48,009 bases of DNA from Candidatus Omnitrophota bacterium (lineage in GTDB: Bacteria; Omnitrophota; Koll11; Zapsychrales; Fredricksoniimonadaceae): contig JADFXE010000001.1 of NCBI GenBank assembly GCA_015233705.1, forward strand, positions 1-48,009, read 5' to 3'. Shown here one piece after another: positions 1 to 8,982 of this stretch. A program made the position numbers and the translations under genes. Every line of letters begins with the position of its first letter. Position 1 is the first letter of the stretch. The notes under the pieces are model-generated. The model saw only the letters and a list, made by a program, of their open reading frames with translations, had not been told where the DNA came from and made no database searches.

Positions 1-1
1 T

Positions 2-1432
2 GAGCCGTTGGACCTTCACAGTCAGGATGATATCCGTGCCCATCTGGGCTTTGAAACTCGATTTCTGGTGGCCTCTCCCTGGGATATCGAGGAGGCCCTG
101 AAAAAGTATTATGGCTTGGCCTCGGATACGATTGATCAGATCCTGACCAAAGATCCTCAGCGGCGTTCCGGCCAATCCAAGGGAGGAAATTCGCCTATTG
201 AAGATATCGAACGCCAGAGCGAAGATCCGTCGGTCACCAAACTTGTTAACCAGATTATCTTTGAGGCTTTTCAGAAACGCGCGACCGATATTCATATCGA
301 GCCTTACCGCAACAAGGTTCGCTTCCGTTACCGCATCGACGGTGTTCTGATCGATGCCAATCTTCCTCCGGAAGCCAGGCATTTTTTGGCCGCGATCCTG
401 TCCCGCATCAAGATCATGGCGAACCTGACGATCACCGAGAAGCGCCTGCCTCAGGATGGAAGCGCAGTCGTGCGGACCAAAGATCAGACGCTGGATTTGC
501 GTGTTTCGACCATCCCGACTTTGCACGGGGAGAGCATGGTTATTCGTATCCTGCCAACGACAACAATGCTTTTGAATTTGGAGAAGCTCGGGTTTAACGC
601 GGATAATGCGGGCAAGTTCCGTGATCTGATCCGACGTCCTCACGGTGTCATATTTGTGACTGGGCCGACGGGAAGCGGCAAGACCACGACCCTTTACGCC
701 TGTTTGAATGAGATTAATGATCCTGCGCGCAAGATCATCACTATCGAAGACCCAATCGAATACGAGATGGAAGGCATCACGCAGATCCAGGTAAATCCCA
801 ATATTGATTTCAGTTTCGCGATGGGGCTGCGCAGCATTCTGCGTCACGATCCGGATATCCTGATGGTCGGCGAGGTGCGCGATCTGGAGACCGCGGAGAT
901 CGCGATCCGTACGGCCTTGACCGGGCACATGGTTTTCTCGAGTGTTCATACCAATGATGCGGCCAGTGCTGTCACACGTCTGGTCGACATGGGGGTTGAG
1001 GCGTATCTGGTAGCCTCCAGCGTCCAGGCGTTTGTCGCTCAGCGACTGGTTCGGGTCATTTGTCCGCATTGCAAGGAAGAGGACCATGCGCCGCTGGCCG
1101 AGGTCCGCCAGGAGATCGCCCAAAGCCTTGGCGCTTCAGCGCCGTCGGAGATCAAGATTTTCAAAGGCCGCGGCTGCGACCATTGCAGTGCCACAGGCTA
1201 TTTCGGTCGGACCGCGATTTATGAGATCCTGGAGATCAATGAAAGCATCCGTGAGGTCATTCTGGAGAATCCGCGAGCAGAGCAGATCAAACGCATCGCA
1301 GTCGCAGGCGGCATGCGGACGCTCCGTCAGGACGGCTGGGTGAATGTCATCCACGGCATTACCACGCCGGCAGAGGTTATGAACGTGACCATGAAAGAAG
1401 ACTTGTCCCGTATCGCCAAACACCAGGCGTAG
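2..1432 (+). CDS. gspE: Type II secretion ATPase GspE (5' end outside the window)
   Basis: Cytoplasmic hexameric ATPase that powers pseudopilus assembly in type II secretion. The frame is open to the left edge, so the true start and part of the N-terminal domain are missing. Residues below count from a TTG at position 8, which is probably not the start. A Walker A motif GPTGSGKTT lies at about 219-227 and Walker B at about 283-292 (DILMVGEVRD). A tetracysteine zinc site, C352/C355 and C390/C393, is typical of GspE/PilB enzymes. The ATPase core is complete and uninterrupted. It is followed 12 nt later by gspF and then pseudopilin genes, which favours GspE over PilB, although the two families are close. 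Confidence 0.93.
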   Translation, partial: EPLDLHSQDDIRAHLGFETRFLVASPWDIEEALKKYYGLASDTIDQILTKDPQRRSGQSKGGNSPIEDIERQSEDPSVTKLVNQIIFEAFQKRATDIHIEPYRNKVRFRYRIDGVLIDANLPPEARHFLAAILSRIKIMANLTITEKRLPQDGSAVVRTKDQTLDLRVSTIPTLHGESMVIRILPTTTMLLNLEKLGFNADNAGKFRDLIRRPHGVIFVTGPTGSGKTTTLYACLNEINDPARKIITIEDPIEYEMEGITQIQVNPNIDFSFAMGLRSILRHDPDILMVGEVRDLETAEIAIRTALTGHMVFSSVHTNDAASAVTRLVDMGVEAYLVASSVQAFVAQRLVRVICPHCKEEDHAPLAEVRQEIAQSLGASAPSEIKIFKGRGCDHCSATGYFGRTAIYEILEINESIREVILENPRAEQIKRIAVAGGMRTLRQDGWVNVIHGITTPAEVMNVTMKEDLSRIAKHQA

Positions 1433-1444
1433 TCTGATCTGTCC

Positions 1445-2656
1445 ATGCCGATATTTGTCTACAAAGCCAAGAAAGATAATGCCCAGTCCGTCAGCGGAGA
1501 AGTGACGGCCCGTGACGTCGATGAGGCGATCGAGATGGTCAGCCGCCAGGGATTGGTCCCTGTGTCTGTTCAGGAAAAAGGGACCGAGGTCGGCGCTGTC
1601 GCGAGAGACCTTAAGTCGGGATCCATCAGCCTCAAAGAGCTGCATGCTTTTACCCGGCAGTTGGTCGGCCTTTTAAAGTCAGGGATTCCGCTCTTACAGG
1701 CGATAGAGATCCTGGCCCGTCAGAGCCGCAACCGTGATTTTGCCAGGACCCTTAATGAGATCGTTGCCGGCGTTCGTAACGGAAGGCCTTTCTCCGCTTG
1801 CCTGGCTGAACATCCCCAGACATTCTCTGAGCTTTATGTGGCCATGGCCCGTGCCGGTGAGGAGAGTGGGCGTCTGCGTGAACTTCTGGCTAATATCGCG
1901 GTCTATTATCGCAAGCAGGACGAGGTGGTGACCAAGATCAAGACCGCACTGACTTATCCGGCCTTTATGCTTGTCGTCGGCATTGCGACAGTTCTTTTTA
2001 TTCTGACCTATGTTATGCCGCGCATCACCGTTCTTTTCCAGGGGATCAATGTGCCCTTGCCCTGGCCGACCCTGGTTGTCATGGGGTTAAGCAAGGTGTT
2101 CGTCAAGGGTTGGCCCGTTCTGTTTGTTATTGTTCTTGTTTTGGCGATCCTGTCCCGTTCGGTGGATCACGTGAGTAAGTTCAGAAGGACCATAAAACGG
2201 TTGATGTTTCATATTCCTTTGATCAAAGGATTGGTCCTGAAAGTAGATATTGAACGCTTTGCGCGGACGCTGGGGTTGCTACTGGAGAGTGGCATTCCGA
2301 TCCTCAAGGCCCTGGAGATCGCAATTCCGACGCTGGATAATGAGACGATGAAGCAGGCGCTGTGGCTTTGCCAGACCAAGGTCGCTGGCGGATCCGGTTT
2401 CGGCGAGACCCTTCAGGAGTCAGGCATTGTGCCGGATATCTTTGCCCAGCTGATCATGGTCGGCGAGGAATCGGGGGATCTTTCCGAAGCCCTTAAGGAT
2501 ATTTCAGATTCCTATGACCAGGAAATTACGGAGACCACCAAGGCCATGACTTCTCTTTTGGAGCCGGCGATGATCTTGGGTGTTGGTCTTGTGGTTGGGT
2601 TTATCGTCTTTGCAATGCTTATGCCCATTTTTCAGATGGATATTTTTGCCCGATGA
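1445..2656 (+). CDS. gspF: Type II secretion inner-membrane platform protein GspF
   Basis: Polytopic inner-membrane protein that couples the GspE ATPase to the pseudopilus. At 403 aa it has the usual family length. It shows two T2SF repeats (about 70-195 and 270-395), each with the 'LLxSGIPxLxAxEI' helix pattern, and three hydrophobic segments near residues 172-195, 218-238 and 372-397. The ATG at 1445 starts 12 nt after the gspE stop. The last codons overlap the next gene in an ATGA arrangement, suggesting translational coupling. PilC is the alternative name in type IV pilus systems; the downstream gspG-I-J-K set supports GspF. Confidence 0.94.
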   Translation: MPIFVYKAKKDNAQSVSGEVTARDVDEAIEMVSRQGLVPVSVQEKGTEVGAVARDLKSGSISLKELHAFTRQLVGLLKSGIPLLQAIEILARQSRNRDFARTLNEIVAGVRNGRPFSACLAEHPQTFSELYVAMARAGEESGRLRELLANIAVYYRKQDEVVTKIKTALTYPAFMLVVGIATVLFILTYVMPRITVLFQGINVPLPWPTLVVMGLSKVFVKGWPVLFVIVLVLAILSRSVDHVSKFRRTIKRLMFHIPLIKGLVLKVDIERFARTLGLLLESGIPILKALEIAIPTLDNETMKQALWLCQTKVAGGSGFGETLQESGIVPDIFAQLIMVGEESGDLSEALKDISDSYDQEITETTKAMTSLLEPAMILGVGLVVGFIVFAMLMPIFQMDIFAR

Positions 2657-3474
2657 AGATACAAGTCGCGACCGGTGCTTTGTTGTTCTTTGGCTTTGTG
2701 TTCGTGGCCAATGCGTTGGCCTTTGGCGAACTGACCGGATTTCAGGAGATCAAGAGCGATCATTTTAAAGCGCAATTTCTTGTTCCTGAAGATCAGGAAC
2801 TTGCTCAGAAGGCGTTGGATCGCGCTGAATATTATTACGATCGTATTGCCAGAGATATCGGCTTCAGCCGGTATCAGGGATATTGGACTTGGGAGAAACG
2901 GGCAGGCATTATTATTTTCCCTGATCAGATCTCCTTTTCAAAGTTCACCGGCCAGCCGGACTGGTCGGTTGGCTATGCTACCCGAGAATCCAAGTTCTAT
3001 CATGACCGTACGATCGTTTCTTATTCGGGGCAGTTAAACTTTTTGGATGAGGTTCTGCCGCATGAGTTGGCCCATCTTATGCTTTGGGATTATTTTGATC
3101 AGCACATCGGAGTGGTCCCGGTTTGGCTGGAGGAGGGGATTGCGCAACTGGAGGAGGCAGATAAACGGGGATTGGCCCGGGAGGCACTGATACCGGTCGT
3201 GCAGGCGGGCAATCATATTCCTTTCACGGTCTTGGGAGATCTTCGTCCGCTTGACCTAAAGGACAATGGCAAAGTTGCAGTTTTTTATGCCCAAAGTCTG
3301 TCGCTGGTCGTTTTTCTTATAGAAAAGTATGGACAGGAGTCTTTTTATCGGTTATGTAAAGAGATGAGGGATGGGCAGACATTTGATACTGCCCTGGCCC
3401 GTTCTTATGGCGGGATTTTTAATTCTATGGCTGACGTGGAACGGCGTTGGGTCGAATATATTCTTGGTCAATAA
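2653..3474 (+). CDS. Exported zinc metallopeptidase-like protein (peptidase MA type)
   Basis: A 273-aa protein with an N-terminal hydrophobic signal segment (about residues 6-23, ending in NALA), so it is probably exported. It carries a gluzincin-type zinc site: H137-E-L-A-H141 and a third-ligand candidate, E161, in WLEEGIA. This arrangement is typical of the peptidase MA-like superfamily. The gene overlaps gspF by 4 nt (ATGA) and is followed 15 nt later by gspG, so it sits inside the secretion operon. That position suggests either a substrate of the system or an accessory envelope protease. Its substrate cannot be told from sequence. Confidence 0.8.
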   Translation: MKIQVATGALLFFGFVFVANALAFGELTGFQEIKSDHFKAQFLVPEDQELAQKALDRAEYYYDRIARDIGFSRYQGYWTWEKRAGIIIFPDQISFSKFTGQPDWSVGYATRESKFYHDRTIVSYSGQLNFLDEVLPHELAHLMLWDYFDQHIGVVPVWLEEGIAQLEEADKRGLAREALIPVVQAGNHIPFTVLGDLRPLDLKDNGKVAVFYAQSLSLVVFLIEKYGQESFYRLCKEMRDGQTFDTALARSYGGIFNSMADVERRWVEYILGQ

Positions 3475-3489
3475 CAGGGAGGATCTGCG

Positions 3490-3909
3490 ATGCTGAGTCG
3501 AATAAAGGGACAAAGAGGTTTCACGTTGGTTGAAATTATGCTGGTTGTGGTCATCATTGGAGCGTTGGCGGCAATGATCATTCCCAGATTGTCGGGCCGC
3601 TCCGAGCAGGCTAAGGCGGCGGTGGCTAAGGCTGACATTGAGGGCAATATCGCAACCGCTCTTAAGTTGTATGAGTTGGACAACGGGATGTTCCCGACTA
3701 CAACTCAAGGCCTCATGGCGTTGAAAGAAAAACCGACGACCGCGCCGATCCCTAAGAACTGGCATCCTTACATTGAAAAAGACCCTGTTGACCCGTGGGG
3801 CAACATTTATGTCTATGTTTCCCCGGGGGTGCATCGCCCGGATTATGATCTCTCTTCCAAAGGCAAGGACCAAGACTCGGCCCAAGATGACATCACCAAC
3901 TGGCAATAA
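3490..3909 (+). CDS. gspG: Major pseudopilin GspG
   Basis: Major subunit of the type II secretion pseudopilus. It has a short basic leader with the prepilin peptidase site G10|F11, then FTLVE with the conserved Glu at +5, followed by a hydrophobic helix (about 13-33). The C-terminal part ending in 'DPWGNIYVYVSPG' and an Asp-rich tail matches the calcium-binding T2SSG domain. Length 139 aa is normal. A ribosome-binding-like GGGAGG precedes the ATG at 3490. The gene overlaps the start of gspI. Confidence 0.95.
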   Translation: MLSRIKGQRGFTLVEIMLVVVIIGALAAMIIPRLSGRSEQAKAAVAKADIEGNIATALKLYELDNGMFPTTTQGLMALKEKPTTAPIPKNWHPYIEKDPVDPWGNIYVYVSPGVHRPDYDLSSKGKDQDSAQDDITNWQ

Positions 3910-4342
3910 CCCATCGGGTTGTTATGCCGGCTCACAGCGCCGTCGGAGAAAGGGTCTGACCTTCATTGAAGTGATGGTGACGGTCGTTGTCCTTTCCGTC
4001 GGTCTTGTGGCGATTTACCGGTCATTCTTCATTGGGATCGATTATCTTAATCATCTGTCCTGCCGTCTTCATGCCCTCAACCTTATCGAGAGTAAGATCG
4101 CCTTTGCGGAAAAGGATTTCCAGTCGCTTAAGGACTTTGATATCGGCCCGATGTCCGAGACCGTTGTCATTAATAACCGTCCGGTTGAATTCCATTATGC
4201 GATTGATCTGAAACCGGTAGGGAAGCTTCTTTCGGTTTTTTCCCTTGATATTACCTTGTCGTGGGAGGAGCGCGGGCACGTGGTCAGCGTGAGCCGGTCA
4301 GCGTATTTTTCTGGTGTGACGAATCTTGCGAGTGGAACTTGA
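3887..4342 (+). CDS. gspI: Minor pseudopilin GspI-like
   Basis: A 152-aa minor pseudopilin. The prepilin motif is G23|LTFIE with Glu at +5, preceded by four arginines and a lysine, then a hydrophobic helix. I choose the ATG at 3887, overlapping gspG by 23 nt. Upstream in-frame starts lie deep inside gspG, and no ATG, GTG or TTG occurs between 3890 and the prepilin motif. The position directly after gspG and before gspJ- and gspK-like genes, with no gspH seen, supports GspI. Minor pseudopilins diverge quickly, so GspH or GspV-type naming cannot be excluded. Confidence 0.78.
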   Translation: MTSPTGNNPSGCYAGSQRRRRKGLTFIEVMVTVVVLSVGLVAIYRSFFIGIDYLNHLSCRLHALNLIESKIAFAEKDFQSLKDFDIGPMSETVVINNRPVEFHYAIDLKPVGKLLSVFSLDITLSWEERGHVVSVSRSAYFSGVTNLASGT

Positions 4343-4343
4343 T

Positions 4344-4931
4344 ATGAGACGTCGGGGATTTACTTTTATTGAGATGCTTTTAGTGGCGACCCTGATCGGC
4401 ACGATTTCATTGGCCGTCTTTTCCTGCCTCAGGAACGGGATTCGGCTTTGGGACCGCAGCCGCCAGGCTGTTCTGGCCGAGGACGCGTCGATTTTTTTTG
4501 ACCGGTTTTCTTCGGATGTCCGCAACGCCTTTTTCTTTTCGACGCTTCCGTTCAAGGGAGAGGAATATTCCTTCGAGTTCCCAACCATTGTCTCGACTCC
4601 AGCTGACCGCCGCAGTACCCGGGCCGAGGAAGGGACGGTTGATCAGCTGGGCCGGGTCAGCTACAGTTTTGACGCGGTCAAGGGTACGGTTATCCGTCGG
4701 CAGGCGGATTATGCCGATGGTACGCGCGAGGCGTGGGGCGAACCGCGGGTCTTGTTGAGTGGGATCAAACAGATACGTTTTAAATATTATTATTCAGGGC
4801 AGAAAGATTATCAGCTGCACGCCGAGGGCAAGGATGTTCTCCCGGCGCGCGTTGAGGTGGAGCTGTCTTTCATGGACGGGCAGGAAGAGCGGATCCTGCG
4901 CCGTCTGGTGCCCGTGCCGCTGGGGATATAA
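4344..4931 (+). CDS. gspJ: Minor pseudopilin GspJ-like
   Basis: A 195-aa minor pseudopilin. The leader is only five residues (MRRRG) before FTFIE, with Glu at +5, then a hydrophobic helix. The ATG at 4344 begins two bases after the upstream stop. A TTG further upstream at 4326 would only add residues ahead of the prepilin leader. The C-terminal domain has the alternating beta pattern of GspJ (around residues 130-190, ending 'ILRRLVPVPLGI'). It fits the I-J-K tip complex encoded in order here. Confidence 0.8.
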   Translation: MRRRGFTFIEMLLVATLIGTISLAVFSCLRNGIRLWDRSRQAVLAEDASIFFDRFSSDVRNAFFFSTLPFKGEEYSFEFPTIVSTPADRRSTRAEEGTVDQLGRVSYSFDAVKGTVIRRQADYADGTREAWGEPRVLLSGIKQIRFKYYYSGQKDYQLHAEGKDVLPARVEVELSFMDGQEERILRRLVPVPLGI

Positions 4932-4932
4932 C

Positions 4933-5964
4933 ATGGCAATGGGAAGATTAAGATGTCAGCACGGATTCATCCTGATCATGGCGATGTGGACGCTGGCATT
5001 TCTGGCCGTTCTTGCTGTCTCCATTGGTTTCGGGACGCGGCAGAAGGTCATTTTGTTGGGGAGGCTTGAGGACCGCAGCCGTGCCCAGCTCGCGGCGGAG
5101 GCGGGTGTCAAGAAGGCGGTGGCGGTTCTTCTGGATGATTTGGAGGAGAATCAGTTTATGTATTCCGCCAGTGCCAAAGCCCGTCGACATAATAATCCGG
5201 CGGATTTTGCTGGTATGACGATCGGAGATATTCCCGTTGAAGTGGTCTGCACATCTGTGGATGAAACAGCGGCGAAGACCACGAAATTCTATGGCATGTG
5301 CGATGAGCAGGGCAAGATCAATATCAATACCACCGACCGGGATACGCTGACACGTTTGTTCGTCCACGGGGCATCTCTGCCGGAGGATACCGCGCTCAAA
5401 TTAGCTGAGGCTGTTCTGGATTGGCGCGATTATGGCAAGCATGAGGCGGAAGGTTTCTTTAGCGATGACTACTACAAGAATTTGGAACATCCCTATGCCA
5501 TGAAGGAGAAGCCGTTTGAGCGCATCGATGAGCTTTTTCTGGTGCGCGGCATCACCAGAGAGATCTATGCTGCCATGAGGCCGTATGTGACCGTCTGGGG
5601 AGACGGGCATGTGAATGTGAACACGGCGCCGCGACAGGTCCTGTTGGCGATGGGGCTTGATGTGGGCGTCGCGGATAAATTGCTTCAAGTCCGTCGGGGG
5701 CCTGACGGACAGGAATTCACCGCGGATGATCATATTTTTCTGCGCACGTTCGACATTGCTGCTGAGGTCAACTCGATCGTTAAGCTTGAGACCTGGCAAA
5801 CACATCAACTTGACACGCTTAACGCCCAAGGGCGATTGGGTGTCGATTCCACGCTTTATGCGATCCATGCCCGTGTCCTCTCGGAGGGAGCGGAGTCCCG
5901 GCGGACGATTGAGGCGGTCTTTAATGTGCTCTCTAATAAGTTTGAATATTGGTATGAAAAATAA
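4933..5964 (+). CDS. gspK: Minor pseudopilin GspK
   Basis: A 343-aa protein that caps the pseudopilus tip together with GspI and GspJ. The leader ends at G11, followed by FILIM. Glu+5 is absent, which is normal for GspK, and a hydrophobic helix follows. The large periplasmic domain has the 'DEQGKININT' and 'VNVNTAPRQVL' helix-hairpin-helix segments typical of T2SSK, and acidic residues consistent with calcium sites. The ATG at 4933 is one base after the gspJ stop; an in-frame start at 4759 lies inside gspJ and is rejected. Confidence 0.9.
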   Translation: MAMGRLRCQHGFILIMAMWTLAFLAVLAVSIGFGTRQKVILLGRLEDRSRAQLAAEAGVKKAVAVLLDDLEENQFMYSASAKARRHNNPADFAGMTIGDIPVEVVCTSVDETAAKTTKFYGMCDEQGKININTTDRDTLTRLFVHGASLPEDTALKLAEAVLDWRDYGKHEAEGFFSDDYYKNLEHPYAMKEKPFERIDELFLVRGITREIYAAMRPYVTVWGDGHVNVNTAPRQVLLAMGLDVGVADKLLQVRRGPDGQEFTADDHIFLRTFDIAAEVNSIVKLETWQTHQLDTLNAQGRLGVDSTLYAIHARVLSEGAESRRTIEAVFNVLSNKFEYWYEK

Positions 5965-5975
5965 TCAGTTTTTTG

Positions 5976-6005
5976 TTGAATGTCCTTTTAGCATTAGTCT
6001 ATAAT
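5976..6005 (+). promoter_or_regulatory. Predicted sigma-70-type promoter for the gspL-gspM genes
   Basis: A -35-like TTGAAT (5976-5981) is followed after 18 nt by a perfect TATAAT (6000-6005), in the short gap between gspK and gspL. It would give a leader of roughly 17 nt. This suggests that gspL, gspM and the TPR gene can be transcribed apart from gspE-K. Inference from motif only. Confidence 0.5.
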
Positions 6006-6028
6006 AGCCCCATCAAAGGTTGGAGGAT

Positions 6029-7492
6029 ATGCCCCTGAAAAACTCGTCTCTTATTTCTGTTTCGCTCAGCCCTGTTCTGGTCAAGGTCGCTCAGATCTCT
6101 AACCGTGGCGTTGTGGAGAAGCTCGCCAAGGTGTCTGTAGAGAATGGCGCGGTTGCTTCCGCTCTACACCAGGCGCTATCCGGTTTCGACACAAAGAAGG
6201 CAAAGGTTCTCTGCACAATATCCGGCGATGTGGCAACGACCAAGAACATCGAAGTCCCCGCCGTTGATAATGACGAGATCGAATCCATCCTGGCACTCCA
6301 GGCCGCGCGCTATACTCCCTTTAACAAGGATGAGATCCTTACCGGGTTCATCAGGCTTGGCTCGCCCAAGCCGAATTTCACGCGTGTGCTTCTGGTGATC
6401 GTTAAGCGCGATACGGTCAAAGAAAAACTTTCAGCGATTAAGGCGTCGTCCCTTCATGCGGACACTGTGATCTTTGTCCCCGAGGCGATCGGGCGTTTTT
6501 ATGCCAATGCCTTGCGGACAAAGAAGGGGGATGTGCCGACCGCGATCATTGATATCAACCTACAGAATACCAATTTTATTGTGACCTCTCTGGGGTCTGC
6601 TCTCATGACGCGGAGCATCCCTGTCGGCATTGAGCAGATCGCAGTTGATCCTGAGGCCGGCAAGCAGCTGATCGACGAGGTCAAGGCATCGCTGGATGTT
6701 TACGAGCAGGAAGCCATGGGCGTCAAACCCGGGAAGTTCTGTTTGACCAGCAATCATCCGGCCCTGGCAGGCATGGAGACGACTATCGGAGATGCGTTGG
6801 GCGTTAAGGTCAACGTTCTTCCTTATCAGAATTTTGTTAACGCCTCCAAGGCGGTCAAGGATGTCCTGGCCCGTGATTTTGTCGATACTGCTGTTTTAGA
6901 TATCATTGCGGTAGGCACGACGGCGGTTAAGTGTCAGGCTGATCTTGTTCCGCAGGAAGTCAAAGATCAACGCTCAGTCGATGAAAAAGGACGTGAGATG
7001 GTGAAGACCGCTATCTTCATCCTTTTCAGTCTTCTTTTTGTCGGTGCTGGTTTTCTGAGCAAGGTGTATTTCAAGGATCAATTTTTACAGCAAAATTTGA
7101 TCGCCAAATATGCAAATCAGCGCCAGGAAGTAAAGAGTCTGGAGAATATGATCAGCCGGACCCGGGTGCTGAAGGGTTATCTGGAGGCCCGCAATCTTCC
7201 GCTGGAGGCGGTTCGCGAACTTTATCGCATTATTCCGACGGAGATCTATCTTTCGAATATCAGTATGGATGAAACGAACACCATCTCCATCCAGGGTGTT
7301 TCTGAATCCATGTCCAAGGTCTTCAGTTTTGTGACCGCCCTTGAGGAGTCTCCGCTCTTTGAAGGGGTGAAGACCAAATCTACTGCGGCCAAGAAGGATC
7401 GCGGCAAGGATGTGGCTTCCTTTGAGATTGTCATGAAGCTTGTGACCGATGAATCTGGCGCCGCAGAAACGAAAAAGGACCAGAAGAAATAA
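6029..7492 (+). CDS. gspL: GspL-like assembly protein (PilM-PilN type)
   Basis: A 487-aa inner-membrane assembly protein. The N-terminal about 310 residues have a PilM/GspL actin-like ATPase fold ('AIIDINLQNTNFIVTS' is a phosphate-1-like strand). A single transmembrane helix lies near 325-347, and a coiled-coil plus PilN-like periplasmic domain follows to the end. The one-protein PilM-PilN layout matches GspL, which links the GspE ATPase to GspM. Start choice: ATG at 6029 lies only 2 nt after GGAGG, so a TTG at 6020 adding three residues remains possible. Confidence 0.78.
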   Translation: MPLKNSSLISVSLSPVLVKVAQISNRGVVEKLAKVSVENGAVASALHQALSGFDTKKAKVLCTISGDVATTKNIEVPAVDNDEIESILALQAARYTPFNKDEILTGFIRLGSPKPNFTRVLLVIVKRDTVKEKLSAIKASSLHADTVIFVPEAIGRFYANALRTKKGDVPTAIIDINLQNTNFIVTSLGSALMTRSIPVGIEQIAVDPEAGKQLIDEVKASLDVYEQEAMGVKPGKFCLTSNHPALAGMETTIGDALGVKVNVLPYQNFVNASKAVKDVLARDFVDTAVLDIIAVGTTAVKCQADLVPQEVKDQRSVDEKGREMVKTAIFILFSLLFVGAGFLSKVYFKDQFLQQNLIAKYANQRQEVKSLENMISRTRVLKGYLEARNLPLEAVRELYRIIPTEIYLSNISMDETNTISIQGVSESMSKVFSFVTALEESPLFEGVKTKSTAAKKDRGKDVASFEIVMKLVTDESGAAETKKDQKK

Positions 7493-7502
7493 GGAGAGAC
7501 CT

Positions 7503-8126
7503 TTGATCAAGTTTATTGCCGGACTTTCTTTGAATGAAAAGAAGATATTGGGGATTGCCGGGATATTCATTCTGTTGGCCCTTTTTGATCGGCTTTTAAT
7601 TGCACCTAGCTGGGATCGTTTGCAGGAGATCGAGGATTCCATCACCAAGGAAGAGAGTCGGGTCTCCCAGAACATGCACTTTTTGGCTTATCGGGAGCGC
7701 ATTAAGAAAGAGGCGGAATCTTTTAAGGACTTTTACGCCAAGGATGTTCGCACTGAAGAGGAGATCATCGGTGATCTTCTCAAGCAAGTTGAAGGCATGG
7801 CCTCATCAGCCAAGGTGGAGCTTTCCAAAGTAACACCTGCTGGCAAGGATGAGCAGAAAGACTACATTAAATATCTTGTGACCGTGGATGCTGTCGGCAA
7901 GTTTGAAGACATTACCAGCTTTATTTATTCGATCAATAATTCCAAAGAACTCATGAAGGTCGAGAAAATGACTATCGCCGGTAATGCACGCGATGCTGAA
8001 AAGGTCCAGGTCAACATGTCTGTCTCCAAGATGATCGTCGGAGAGGATCCGTCCAAGGATGTCAAGGCGTTCGTCAAGGCCAATGAAGAGGCCAAGGACG
8101 CGGCAGATCAGAAGTCTCAGAAATAG
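7503..8126 (+). CDS. gspM: GspM/PilO-like assembly protein
   Basis: A 207-aa bitopic protein with one transmembrane helix (about 14-34), a coiled-coil stretch (about 38-75) and a ferredoxin-like periplasmic domain, as in PilO/GspM. It probably pairs with the preceding GspL-like protein in the inner-membrane platform. I choose the TTG at 7503 because AAGGAGAG lies just upstream. The longer reading frame from an ATG at 7449 would overlap gspL with no ribosome binding site. The C-terminus is Lys/Asp/Glu-rich and probably disordered. Confidence 0.72.
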   Translation: MIKFIAGLSLNEKKILGIAGIFILLALFDRLLIAPSWDRLQEIEDSITKEESRVSQNMHFLAYRERIKKEAESFKDFYAKDVRTEEEIIGDLLKQVEGMASSAKVELSKVTPAGKDEQKDYIKYLVTVDAVGKFEDITSFIYSINNSKELMKVEKMTIAGNARDAEKVQVNMSVSKMIVGEDPSKDVKAFVKANEEAKDAADQKSQK

Positions 8127-8162
8127 CGCCTTTTGACCTTGAGGCCTCCTCAAGGATGTCTT

Positions 8163-8981
8163 ATGATCCCACATCGTTCTCGTACCTTATCCGTGATAAT
8201 AGTGCAATTGTTTTTCTGTTGGATGCTCACGTGCTCTTTTTCGGTCCCCGCGTCCGCTATTCAATTATCAAAGGAGCAGCTTTTCCAAGTCGGCACATTG
8301 GCTGCCCGTGATGGTGAGTTCGAGAAAGCCATTGAATTCTTCAAGAAGGCGATCGAGATCGATCCCCGCTTTGCGCCGGCTTACAATAGCCTTGGTCTTA
8401 TCCATCAGACATGGGAACAGGGGAGCATAAAAGAATCTTTGAGATATTTCAAGCTGGCGACTGACGTTGATTCGAACTCTGTTGAGTCCTGGAACAATCT
8501 TGCGAGGGCGTATTACAGTCAGGGAAGTTTTGTTTTGTCTGAGAAAACTTTTGGGCATTCCCTCAAGCTTCGGCCCGAGCAGCCGGATATCGAGATCGCT
8601 ATTGGATGGGTTTATCTTCTGGGAGAGTCCAGGGCCGAGGAGGCGATCGATCATTTTGAGCGTGGCCTGAAGACGGTGGATAATAACATGGCTCATTATG
8701 GTTTGGGACTTGCTTATGTTTTGCAGGGAGAGAAGTTCAAGGTTTTAGAGCAGATCACGGCATTGCGTCAAAGAAGCCTGGAGCCGGAAGCAGCCAGGTT
8801 AGAGGCAATGGTCCGCTCAGATGTCAAAATTGCCTCTCAGCCGGGCACTCCTTTGGTGGCAGGCAAAGACATTGGGGAGTCGCTGTTTGATAAGGAGCTG
8901 CAAGCATTCGGCAAGAGCAAGTTTAATCCTGATGGATCCCCCAAAGGCATCCAGGTGCGTGTGAGAGGCCCCTTGTGGTGA
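8163..8981 (+). CDS. Exported TPR-repeat protein at the end of the secretion operon
   Basis: A 272-aa protein with an N-terminal signal or anchor segment (about residues 8-32, ending SVPASA) and at least four tetratricopeptide repeats between about 40 and 200, such as 'AIEFFKKAIEIDPRFAPAYNSLG'-type helices. The last 60 residues are low in recognisable structure. I choose the ATG at 8163, preceded by AAGGATG, over an in-frame TTG at 8133. It lies 36 nt downstream of gspM in the same direction, so an assembly or pilotin-like role in secretion is possible. That is only inferred from position. Confidence 0.75.
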   Translation: MIPHRSRTLSVIIVQLFFCWMLTCSFSVPASAIQLSKEQLFQVGTLAARDGEFEKAIEFFKKAIEIDPRFAPAYNSLGLIHQTWEQGSIKESLRYFKLATDVDSNSVESWNNLARAYYSQGSFVLSEKTFGHSLKLRPEQPDIEIAIGWVYLLGESRAEEAIDHFERGLKTVDNNMAHYGLGLAYVLQGEKFKVLEQITALRQRSLEPEAARLEAMVRSDVKIASQPGTPLVAGKDIGESLFDKELQAFGKSKFNPDGSPKGIQVRVRGPLW

Positions 8982-8982
8982 T

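Noticed and set aside
3773..3886. Longer start for gspI within gspG
   Set aside because: It would place more than 60 residues before the prepilin cleavage site, unlike any pseudopilin.
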